A DNA stretch of 64,000 nucleotides from Muricea muricata. Its lineage: Eukaryota > Cnidaria > Anthozoa > Malacalcyonacea > Plexauridae. The stretch spans positions 989,179-1,053,178 of the forward strand of contig OY979717.1 in the NCBI GenBank assembly GCA_963855995.1. The letters are read 5' to 3'. Positions 45,617 to 56,400 of this stretch are shown here, piece after piece. Every line of letters starts with the position of its first letter. Position 1 is the first letter of the stretch. The position numbers were made by a program, and so were the translations under genes. The notes beneath the pieces were generated by a model. That model was not told the origin of the DNA and did not search any database. It was given only the letters and a program-made list of their open reading frames with translations.

Positions 45617-47991
45617 CTACCAACCAATAGCTCTGAGTGCTGCTCCAGCAATTTGCGCGTTTCCGCCTACCATCATCAGCATATCAGCTGCTTTATCTAT
45701 TACATGTACAGCAACATCTTTGAATACATTCCAAGATTCTTGAACGATTCTTTGAAACCACATTCTCCAACTTTCATTCGTCACACTTACGTGAACTTTT
45801 CCTGCAACCACTTGAACAACAAATTTGTTTTCTCGAGCCCCCGCCCAGAATCCGATGGAAAAGTGCTCCCCATAGCACCAGATCTCGAAATTTTTACGAC
45901 ACCATTCTTTAGCTTCAGTGACAATTAAACGTGTCATCTGCATCATATGTCTACACCCATCACAGCCTTGTTTACATTGGTCAATATAGCCGTTTACTTG
46001 CTGGTGTGTTACTGCTGGCCTGCCTTCCACTTCACCAAGTGCCTGCGAACACAATATCAGAGAATTAATTTTTCATGCTGTCTTAATTCTTTAAATATTT
46101 CAGACCCAAAGCATCCTGCTATCTTATTATTTTATTAAAATCAGTTATGTACTAAACATGACACAGAAATCTAGTATATGGGTAATAGGGCTTTAATTAC
46201 ATCGCATATACAAAAGAGTGCTCAAAGGTGTACCAAAAAAAGCGGAGTTCTGCAATTTGAGAGGAATATTAAGCAGTAAAACTAGTGTTTATTCTCGCTT
46301 AAAAGTGTATTTATTCAGCTTTTTTGGACAGGTTTTCTATGAAATTTGAGCGAGTGATTAGCAAGTTAAAGCACATTAACAGATCGTGATCGGAAATTTT
46401 TAAATTATTGAGATAGCGCTTTAATTGCACATCACATGTTCACAATCTGTATTCTAAGTAGCTATCTCTGGATTTCACATCTGGAAGCTGAACATTCATC
46501 TCAGTTTTAAATCATTTTTCGTGTTTTGTTAATTTCTGTAACAAAAATTGTGTCTGGGGCAGCGCGCAGCGGGTTGGACTCGAGTTCCAGTTGGATTTCA
46601 CACACAGGACCACATTTTTGCCAAATGCAAAGTGGAAACACGGCCAAAAACTGTTAGCATTATATTACTAACTATTTGTATGCAAAAATATGAATATTTC
46701 ATATCTTCTATTAAATAGCAAAATCGTGGCTAGAAATTTGCCAGGCGAGAAACAAATTCAAACGATGAATATGATGGCCCTACTGCATATAACTTTTAAC
46801 AAAGCCATAAAGTAGAGATATAAATAATTTTATTTATTAACGTTCCGTCTTTAACTAAAAACATCTTCAGACCAACGGGTATAGAATTACAATATAAGCT
46901 AAATTATTTACAAGGCGTTATGTTACAAGGGTTATGCTGTGTAGATATAGGATGAGAAGGTGTGGGAAGGTACATTACAGGACAGACGGGCAAAAATGGG
47001 GCAATGACAAAAACAACGTTATTAAAGGTTAAGTGGAATTGAGCTGCCCTGGGCATTAAGAGAGGGCTTGAGCTTAGATATCAGAAGGCTTTCATGAATC
47101 ATTAATTCACAATTGTCTTTGGTTTCAAAGTCATCAAAATTAGCAGTGTGACCGGTGATTGTTAAGTGGGAAAGTATGCTGGACATAACTGGACTAGATG
47201 ATGGTTTTTGTGTTATAGGAGAGATGCCCAAGAGTTAAGGTACTCTGGTGTGTAAATGGCGAGGGGTTTAACCCAGATACGATGCGAAGCAGCATCGACA
47301 CTTAAATAAGTATACAACACCAGATCTCTAGAATTTGGGTATTCTATCCTTAAAGGAAAGAAAGAGGAGATGTGTGTAGAAGAGCGAAAGACAAAGCGAA
47401 TGCTAAGATGAGGATAAGCAGCCCTACAAAGTCATGTAATTTGAGTGTGAAGAGAATGTGAACCAGTAAAAGGAAGGCCGAAATAGACGATTTTCTTTGG
47501 AGCAGTGAGGACAGTAAACCTTGACCGGGCGACAATTTAATAAAATACAAAATAAAACGTATTCCGAAGAAATACATCTTGTAAACAATACTCGAGTTAA
47601 AACAAGAAGCGGTAAAGACTGTAATATTTCGGTCTTATTTCAAAACCATCATCAGACAGATGCACACAACGACAGTCTGTGGGGAACTTATTTCTAACGC
47701 TCAGCCGAAGACAATTAGCTCGATTACTGTGATTTTGCATATTAAAATGTATTTGTTTAGTTCGTCTACATTGATATTGTGTTAAACCGTATGTACAAAT
47801 CAGTTTTCTGTAAGACTATATCACAATCACAGCTCAATTCTTGCCCATACCTCATGTGTTTGTTGTTGCTTTCGTGGTTCTTCTGGCTGTACTGGCCTGT
47901 CGTTGTCGTCTGGCCAGTCGTTGTCGTCTGAGGAAGCTTCATATAATGATAACTGAATTGTTAAAGCCAAAGCTAGATCGTCCTCTTCGCT
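45617..47991 (-). CDS. Unidentified protein, 3' exons with UIM-like motif
   Basis: Two exons: 47991-47851 (47 codons; acceptor TTAAATTTTAG, donor GAG|GTATGG) and 46042-45617 (141 codons plus TAG; acceptor GTGTTCGCAG), phase 0. The first exon encodes SEEDDLALALTIQLSLYEAS followed by a repeated DDND acidic stretch and a Pro/Glu/Gln-rich linker. EEDDLALALTIQLSLYE fits the ubiquitin-interacting motif (acidic patch, Leu, x2, usually Ala but Thr here, x3, Ser, x2, Glu). The second exon has QCKQGCDGC, a Trp-rich beta-like part (IWCYGEHFSIGFWAGARENK) and a C-terminal helix ending in a Gly/Ala-rich segment (GGNAQIAGAALRAIGW); I do not recognise it. Upstream exons are unknown. A separate gene is more likely than part of the GPCR, which has its own stop at 49864. 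Confidence 0.55.
46839..47660 (-). mobile_element. Penelope-like element remnant (GIY-YIG end, repeated motif)
   Basis: A 69-codon minus-strand frame (47231-47022) reads SHLTITGHTANFDDFE, then CELMIHESLLISKLKPSLNA. This resembles the C-terminal GIY-YIG region of Penelope-like proteins (H-x-NFDDF, ESLLI-x-KPSLN). On the same strand, GTCTGATGATGGTTTTG...GACCGAAAT (about 47660-47620) and GTCTGAAGATGTTTTTAG...GACGGAACG (about 46873-46840) flank it as diverged direct copies, as pseudo-LTRs would. The element lies in an intron of the UIM-motif gene. Family call from memory of the motif, not from a search. Confidence 0.45.
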
Positions 47992-48064
47992 CTAAAATTT
48001 AAAGTTACAAAAATGATCCAGAACGATTACGTTTAATTCTTTTAAAATATTTTTATGTTATGTG

Positions 48065-48311
48065 TATGATTCCGAGGGTATATACTCGTCTTCTCAATCA
48101 GATTCAGATATACGGCTAGCCCAAATAGCCCAAAGCTCAGAATATATTAGGTCTCGCCTTCCTAACCTTCTTAAATGATCATTCCTAAACTCTCGAGAGG
48201 AATTCTATATTGACTTGACTGCTGGTGAATACTGGGCAAAACATACAAACGACAAACAAATAATAAGAGTCGATGGACTTGCAAGTCGTGATCTACTGAT
48301 TAGTACATCCG
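48065..48311 (+). pseudogene. Possible plus-strand exon with in-frame TGA
   Basis: The frame reads YDSEGIYSSSQSDSDIRLAQ ... RLPNLLK, then TGA at 48176-48178, then SFLNSREEFYIDLTAGEYWA ... LLISTS up to donor TCCG|GTAAGA in phase 1. Composition on both sides of the stop looks coding. Either a decayed exon, or a shorter exon that begins after CTCGAG at 48198 (phase 1-1, 38 codons). Not recognised. Confidence 0.3.
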
Positions 48312-49038
48312 GTAAGAATATGTACTACGAGAAAATGTGATCTTATTTAGCAATAATATGACATTATTTCCATTATTACCTGTTGGTAAGCCATTTTCAA
48401 ACTTGAGATGTGAGTATAAGTTTATGAACTGCGTATTTACTTTTACTTTGAATTTATGGGAAAGTCCCTCACAGAAGGGAATTGCTGTGGGGATTATGCT
48501 TCACAAAATTTTTACTTTTGCTTTCGATTTTCTATAAACCGTACAAGACAACGTTCATTTATGATTCCAACCTTCACAGTATTTATTTCTTTTGGTGGTG
48601 GAGACTTTAGTTCCTCTCTAATAAGCAACAGAAAATGTCCAGCATTCACGGGAAATCCCCCGGCCTTGTACGTCTGTGCATATGACTAACCAATTGAACT
48701 TGCATGACAACATTAAAAATTATCCATTGTGCTAGAAAATATTCTAATAAATTATCTTTTTACAATTCTAGAATGTTATTAACGATAATATTAAGGAATC
48801 AAATACAGTTATTTGGATTAAAAAACGAGGATTTATTGCATAGTAACGTTATAAGCAATTATACATTCATATTAATACAGCAACACTTTAATCGTTTTCA
48901 CAAAAATATCTCACCGGGGAGGGGTGGGGCAGTCAGAAAGGCTACGCCTCTTAACTGGAGACTGTGCGTAAAATTTTAAGCAAAAATTTTTTAGAATTTC
49001 GTGTTATTTTGAACAATTAACTTCTTTTTCTCCTTCAG
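48312..49038. other. No supported feature
   Basis: A 77-codon plus-strand frame (48456-48689) has moderately protein-like composition (IPTFTVFISFGGGDFSSSLI) but no splice or start context that I could use. Confidence 0.35.
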
Positions 49039-49160
49039 GTTTGCAACAAAACCAGCCTGATGTTAACCTCGCCTTTCTAGGTTTTGCGCGGGTTGGCGTG
49101 ACGCAAGCGGACAGCTATATGGCGGTGACAAAAAAACAAACACAACGTGCAGTTGTCTGA
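49039..49160 (+). CDS. Possible terminal exon on the plus strand (weak)
   Basis: Acceptor TTTTTCTCCTTCAG then GT TTG CAA CAA in phase 1, reading LQQNQPDVNLAFLGFARVGV ... to TGA at 49158. Its phase fits the donor at 48311. No family recognised, and chance is possible. Confidence 0.25.
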
Positions 49161-49535
49161 CATCGGATAAATATTTTTATTTTCGTTTTAACATTTATAG
49201 TTACAGTAATTACACTTTATAATACATGACTTCTGGTTTCCTTTGCTTAATGTTTGCTCCAATAAAACGTCTGTAGCCTTACAATATGCTATTTAATAAA
49301 TATTTAGTAAATTATATCATCCATTTGCTGCATATATATTGAAATAGTTTTTTCTACATAAAAATGACAATACCAATGCGTAATAATATTGACTTGGGAA
49401 TATACTGGATGCTGCAATCATTCTTTAAATGTGTTTCAGGGCCAATTAAGAAACCTATTGTGCTATATTATTGTGTTGTTATTTTTCCCAAAAGAATATT
49501 TAAAAAGGTAAGACAAGTGCGACACGCATTTCAAC

Positions 49536-49541
49536 TTTATT
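49536..49541 (-). terminator. Candidate poly(A) signal of the GPCR gene
   Basis: TTTATT on the plus strand (AATAAA on the minus) about 325 bases past the GPCR stop codon. Confidence 0.35.
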
Positions 49542-49863
49542 TGATAATATTTCATATAACTTCGTTGCGTTTTGAAACTAAATGATCCATTCCAATGAAT
49601 TTGTATTGTGCATAAGCAAGACTGATTGTAATTCTCTTATCTATAAAAGTATAAATAGTTTTAACACTTCGTATACATTTTAAAATTCGCAATGTTTGGC
49701 TGCCCGACCTTCCATACAATAATATAATCTATCTTTCTACTGCATCAATATCTTCTTTATGTGAAAAACCTATTTCCTTCTTTCTGCACTGGTAATGTCC
49801 ACAATCATTGGATTAGCAAACGCCACTTCACAATCGCAAATGTTCTTCAACTACCTTTAACTT

Positions 49864-52800
49864 TCATACTGACGTTGGCTCAGGTGCTATAAAACACAAA
49901 TAAAAAATGTGACTAATATGGTAACAAAGTTTTTCTTCTCCATAAGTACCCAGGAAGTGCAGGTATGTTACGTGTTGAAGTAATTGACCTGAAAAAGGAT
50001 ATGATTGGTATCACAACTACAGTTAGTTGATGAAAACGACAGTAATATATATTGCCTGTCGCATGACAAAACGTGTTTTTTTCACCGTACTAGGCACGAC
50101 CGCATTTGATCGCATCACAAATTCGGGAGGGGGATCAAAGGACAGAACATGTATTAGGGGGGTAGGGTACCCGCAATTGCAAGACATATTTTCCATCAAA
50201 ATGTTTACTTACATTTTTGCCTTGAGGTAGAAGATGCATATGAACCACTTGCATAACATTTTGGAGAGGTTGCTCGTTTGGATTTGGAACAATCTACATA
50301 TATTCATATATTAAAAGTAAAATGACAAATAACAGCCAAAGGACAATGCTTACTCTTAAAATATTATATATATTAACAAGTTTTTTTCTATCTACATATA
50401 GCACAGAAATCTTAGTTTGAAGCACACTAAGATAAGATGGAAATATAATAATATTTGTGAATATAAGATTAGTTAGTTCAATAATTAACTGAGTCACCTA
50501 GTGTCTAGCGCCAAAGCAATCTTTCAAACTCTCAAGTGATTGGAAACTTGATTACGCAAAACAGTATACAAGCTAAACATACCTGATAGAACAATATGTG
50601 GTATAATGCTTGTGTAAGATGTGCACTTATCAGTTTTTCCAGGATCACTTTGATTGTGAAGTAAGCCATGTTGTTCTTCTTTATTCATATGGTCCAAAGG
50701 TAATTCACCGTCTATATTTGTATCTTCATTTAAATATTCCTGTTTTGATTCTATTGAGCTGCATAAACCGTTTATTGTTTTTAATTCTAGCTCGTGTAAA
50801 CTGTTTGTTTTCGTAATTTCTTGTTGTTCTTCCCATTCTCTGATCTCATAAAGATGATCTTCTTCAGTAGCTGGAGGGACTTCCTGGAATTCTTGACTGT
50901 TTTCTCGTGATATTATTGACATTGTGCTATCTTCAAACACGCCTTCTGCAGTGTCCTATGAACAGCAAAGAGACATTATTAATAATTCCACAACCTGCTG
51001 TCACTACTCCACTACACAATTTTGTGTAGATTTATCACGCCAACTAACAATAAGATACTGTGTTGAGAAAGAAACAGAAAAACGGGTAATATAATACTGT
51101 TAGAAAAATTGACGCAATGCATGTTAAAAAGTTCATTAACAAACGCATCCATAACAACTGCTGAGACCAACAGAGAAAATGTTAAATATTCATTGTATGG
51201 AAATTGTACAGACCTTTATTGGAATTAGACTGATTTCCGATATTTGATAATAATTATACATTTCCATACTATGGAAAATTCCACGGACTCTGGCAAAATC
51301 CACAGTCAGGACTACATTCCATACTATACATTGCCAACTTTTTTCCTGTTGTCTCGTCAAATGATCTACAACTGATTCTTGCGTTGGAGGAAACTGAGCG
51401 GGAGCGAGTTGACGGAGAGGAGGAGGGAAGGAGGAGCGAAAGAGAGAATAAACAATGGATTCTGCATATTCACGATAGCATTACCTCATCACAGTAATCC
51501 AGTTTCCCACTGTTATTCTTTGAACCATGTTTCACTGTCAAAATATTGTCAGGAATGTTGTCCTAAGACGTAAAATAGAAATGGCAAACTTAATATCAAT
51601 GTTCTTTCGTAATATCAATGCTGTTTGCAATATACAGGGTGTACAAAAAAAGTAGACAAATCTGAAATCGCCCTCTTATATAATTTTATAATCTAGAACA
51701 AGCCGAAAAAAATGAGAAATTTAAAGCGTCAATACCCGTGGGGTGGTGGCAAAATTTAAATACTTAAAAGTAATTTTGACTTGGTAAATGTAGAATTTGT
51801 CGGGTGTTGTATTGCTGTACAAAATTTCAGAAAATTCACTCGAGTCTAAGTCGTTCAAAACGTCGCGCGAACTTTCGTATTAACTTTCACATCAAAATTA
51901 GCTTTGTGCATGTTTAATTTATGTGTTTACCTAATTGCACACAACTCCCAAGGGACACGTAATTAAAATTGGAAAATTTCTTCAGAAAAAGTTTCTTATT
52001 GAGAAAAGTATATACGTTCGCACGACGTTTTGAATGGCTTAAACTCAATCAAACAGCAATAACACCTAATATATTTTCTACCTACCAAAATTATATTTAA
52101 ATTTCGCGCGCAAGCCATTCTTAATGTGTTTCAAAATACGCACACCCCTGGGTTTGAAATATTTGAATTTCAGAATATTTTTATTTATTCTAACCTGTAA
52201 GTACCCAAGCAATGTATATTAATAAAAAAACTTCATACTTCAAGCCGCTTCGCGAGGTTATAAGTTTATTTTCGTTCTTGCTTTCTTAATTGTCTTTTTC
52301 TTCATCTTGGTACAAACAGTATCTCTACGTGGAAGCTTCCACAACTTTTTACCACTATTACACTAAATTTTTTATAGCTAAATTTACCTTCAAATCCTTA
52401 TTTTCTCATGCCTGTATGCATGGACATTGCGTAACGGTATGAGATTACATGATGAGATTTTGCGTGTACAGGTCAACAGATATTACACATTTTCCTTGTG
52501 CAAAGTGTTTATTCGTCAAAGAGATTAGATCTTAACACATCGCTACTTTTTCTCACCCCGTCCATATATCTATATCACAACTATTCACACAAATAGAAGA
52601 TAGTTGTAAAAAGCTTGGAGCCCAAATGATCTAATTATGAAAGAATACAGGATGTAGTAAACCAGCTTTATAATCGCACATAGCTGAGAGGATAAATTCA
52701 GAAATCTATAATAGCCCGACGTTAGAGATCTAATCCATCTATAACCATGATGTAGACTTTACTTATGCTGATGTTTGGAAACAAAAACAAACTTCCCGAC

Positions 52801-53485
52801 AAAATGCGAAATGAACTAACCATGTTTTCATCACTATCATGATAAATGGAACTCATCCCTCGCGGCCTTATGGGGTCACTCTCTCGTTTTATTTCCAGCA
52901 ATCGTCGGTCAACGTAGGGCGATAATGAGTGTGTCGAACTGTTTAATCGTTTCAGAGTGTTTTCTGCAACTACAAAAATACTTGGTTATAAGTATTTCTA
53001 AAATTTTGCATACAAATGCAGGAGTAAATGAAGCAAATATTGGCCATGCACTGATACGCCCTTAATACATACCTGTAGGACAACTTTCAGATTTGCTATC
53101 TTGAAGCTTCATTGGAGCAACTGACCAAAGCTAAAATAAAAACAGGATTTACGCATTTATTAGCCGTTAGAGATTTACAAAAAAAAACAACTTGCGAGCA
53201 ATTAATATATAGTTTCACGTAAACTTCAACAATTATGACTCATGACTTCTACTGTCAAACAGAATTGAAAAACTCAATATACGGAAACAAAATTAATATA
53301 ATATTATCTTTAGTTAATAAAAGTACTATATATAATGTTGTTTTACGTTGATGGTGCTAAAAACTTACTAAACTATTGAAAGTACTTCGTCGTTGTTCCT
53401 TCTTGCCAGTACCAGTAGAATGAGTTGGTGTTCGGGATTCAATGTTCGTCACTGCACAAAACACTTGATAATAACGCTGTCGAAT
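49864..53485 (-). CDS. GPCR cytoplasmic tail exons and stop
   Basis: Exons 53485-53369 (IRQRYYQVFCAVTN), 53130-53073, 52969-52821, 51562-51485, 50955-50583, 50293-50213 and 49886-49864. The tail is about 293 residues, Ser/Thr-rich, with an acidic part in the long exon (EVPPATEEDHLYEIREWEEQ). The final 23-base coding part reads SPEPTSV then TGA. The 50955 start (DTAEGVFEDSTM) is chosen over a nearer AG because only it keeps phase 0. Confidence 0.82.
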
Positions 53486-56400
53486 CTAAAAAATGTGTGT
53501 GTAAAGGAATTTATTTACTTGATCGATGTGGCCTGAAGTAGTACGAATAACGAATTTACTAATTATAAATGTTATCATGAATATTTCGTCGTGTCTCGTT
53601 TATCAACCGCCACATTTTACTTTCACTCCAGTTTAGTTTTATTGTTGAAATTAACGTATGTAAATACTATTGATATACATTCTTGATAATTAGATCACAT
53701 AGCCTGACATAGGCACGCTTCCAGATTCGTTTGAGTGGTTTTATCTTACTCTGGCTTCTTGTATGTTTCTGACAACTAAAATACTACTTGCATGATTGAT
53801 GTACCATTATTTAAATGTTGCTACAAGCAATTGCACAAAGACATTAAAATATAGTTGAGAAGAATAATCTAGACTTCAAGCTCCAAGGACGTCCCAGCCT
53901 GAACCTGTTATAAGAATTTTGAATTAATACCTTTTCGTCCAAAAGACAATGAAACACAAAGATAAATAAACCCTGAAATAGAAAGAAATATTGCATATAG
54001 AATATTGGAAATGACATTCGATAATTCCATGGTAAATTGTATCAAATAGCTAGTTCAGTTGAAGAAGAAAAGAAACATTTATTCAAGGAACAAAATATCT
54101 ATTTAAGAAGCAGCATCACCTGTTTAGCAATGCGATTTACGCTCAATAGCATTGGGAACGAGGTTGATATTATGTTGTCGTAATGTCGTCCCAATAACGA
54201 AAGCAATAAAAGAAAAACGCAAAATCACATATCGCCAATTCGTTTTATTTTAAACGTTTTACGCAAATTGAATATTCAATGTATGAGCCATTCATACTGA
54301 ACCACATCACAGTTTTCAAATAAAAAGGTTTATGGACTTTTTTGAAACTTCACGCGAACAAAATCACATCGATGTAGGTGATACTCCGCCTAATTTAGAA
54401 GCTACACTCACCTGGAACACATTACAAATGTTAAATATATAAGCAACAACTACGGAATCACTGTTTACGAAAAATACGCCAAACACCCACGTGACCCCAA
54501 GTAAACATGTAACAATGGCGGCGCCTTTGGCCCAGTACCTATGAAAGGGATATTTGTCAGAACAACCTTCCCCTTAAAAACGTCTTGTTGTTTACAGTGA
54601 ATTTTCATACTAAGAACTTCATATGAACAAAGCTAAGAAAGATATCGGTTCAGTTATCCAATTTATATACGTTGCAATTTGGTGTTTTCTGGTGCAAAAA
54701 TAAAATTAAAGACGCACCGAATTTTGTCCACCATGTTTTTATCAGCTTTAGCCCAACTTTGTCGTTTTCCCATGACATAAAATGTACAACAAAGAAAGAA
54801 GATATTTACCTAAAACCAAAAAATATTACGTTTGAGCAATTAAGTAGTATATAGTAATAAAGTAACTATCACATTGTATAGTTTCCTCAAAAAACACTAT
54901 CTGTTTCCCCACATATCTGCCTTTATAGATTGTCACCTTCGAAACATGCAGGCGACAGGGGTCCAAATGCCAAGCAGGAGGTAGTGGTCAGATGATCAAG
55001 TCCTTTGTCTGAAACACGGCCTATTCATCTGTTCAGACGTATCTCATAGACAAAGACGTCACAAGGTGTAAAATGTCGAAAAATTTTTACCTTTCTTTTT
55101 ACATGATTGATAAAACAAAAACTTTCTTGAAATTTTATTGTTTTTGTTAAGCTATTCATCCAGTATAAAATAATTTGTTATTCTGGGAAGAAAACTTACA
55201 AATATTATCGCAAGAGCTGGTCCAACAAATCCCCATATCATACCATGAGTGACTGAAAGCCAACAACTGCCAAAAATGAGAAGGTTTAAGAGCAGGAATA
55301 TATAGTACATCTATAAACTATAAACATTTTACTGCTTTGGTATTTCAAAGAAGAGCCACAAGATTAAAGTACCAAATCTATATTAATTACCATTTTTCAT
55401 GAAGATAATATTCATGACCCACAACCATAGCAATGCAAACAATTGCCGCTGGTGTTCCTAAAAGAGAGTTTGAACTTTTTAGAAAATTCTGTTTTGATGG
55501 AATAAAAAACAAATATTGTTTTTAGTTATAGATCTTGTTAAATTAATAATGAAGGACACCACAGAAACGAACTAGGACTAAAACATCAAAGCGAGGCAAG
55601 CGAAATATCCAGAGAAAGGAAGAGCAAATACTTATTTCGTATCACTCGCTCTAAACGTCCTTCCTTTGGAGACCTCACTGGCCTTGCTTTGATGTTCTTG
55701 TCCCGTTTCTTTTCCGAGGTGGCTGTCTTCATAAATAAGGTCCATATTGCATTTTGGGATCACATTCGCTGACACTTTTTCCGAGATGGCTGTTTTTATA
55801 AATCAGGTCAATAATTCATTTTGGGATCACTTTCGCTGACACCTTCGATATTTCTACCTGAGTAACTTAGGCGTATAGTATATTTTACTCACCCCAACAT
55901 ATGATCATGAACATTCGTTTATCTTTTCTCGCACTCTTTCTTTGAAATACTTTGACCAAAACAAGATACAATATAACTCCTTCTGCAGCCATCCAGTGGA
56001 ACGCAACCAGAAACAGATAATGCAACGCTACGGCGACAGTGTAACACGTTGTCTGAGCGAGAAAAAAACCCAATCAAGTAATATTCACAGGTATGTTTTC
56101 TTTTTTTTATAATTTGATTGTACGACATATGCGATCGTGTTGTAACGAAACGACATGGTATTAGTTTATTGCCGGTGATGTAATTTAAAATTACACGCTA
56201 GTAACGTTGTTCAGCTGAGGAATTTGAAGTAAAAGTTAAACAAGTAAATTAAATAAACATGATTCGGTATCAGATATGCGACCAAGTTTTGGTAGTGACT
56301 CCTTTCACTTGTGCTTTCCTCGCGTATTATATTAAAGCGTTTTTACTGAGTTTTTGCGCTTGCATAAACTTTCCTATTTTTACGTACTACGAATCGTTCT

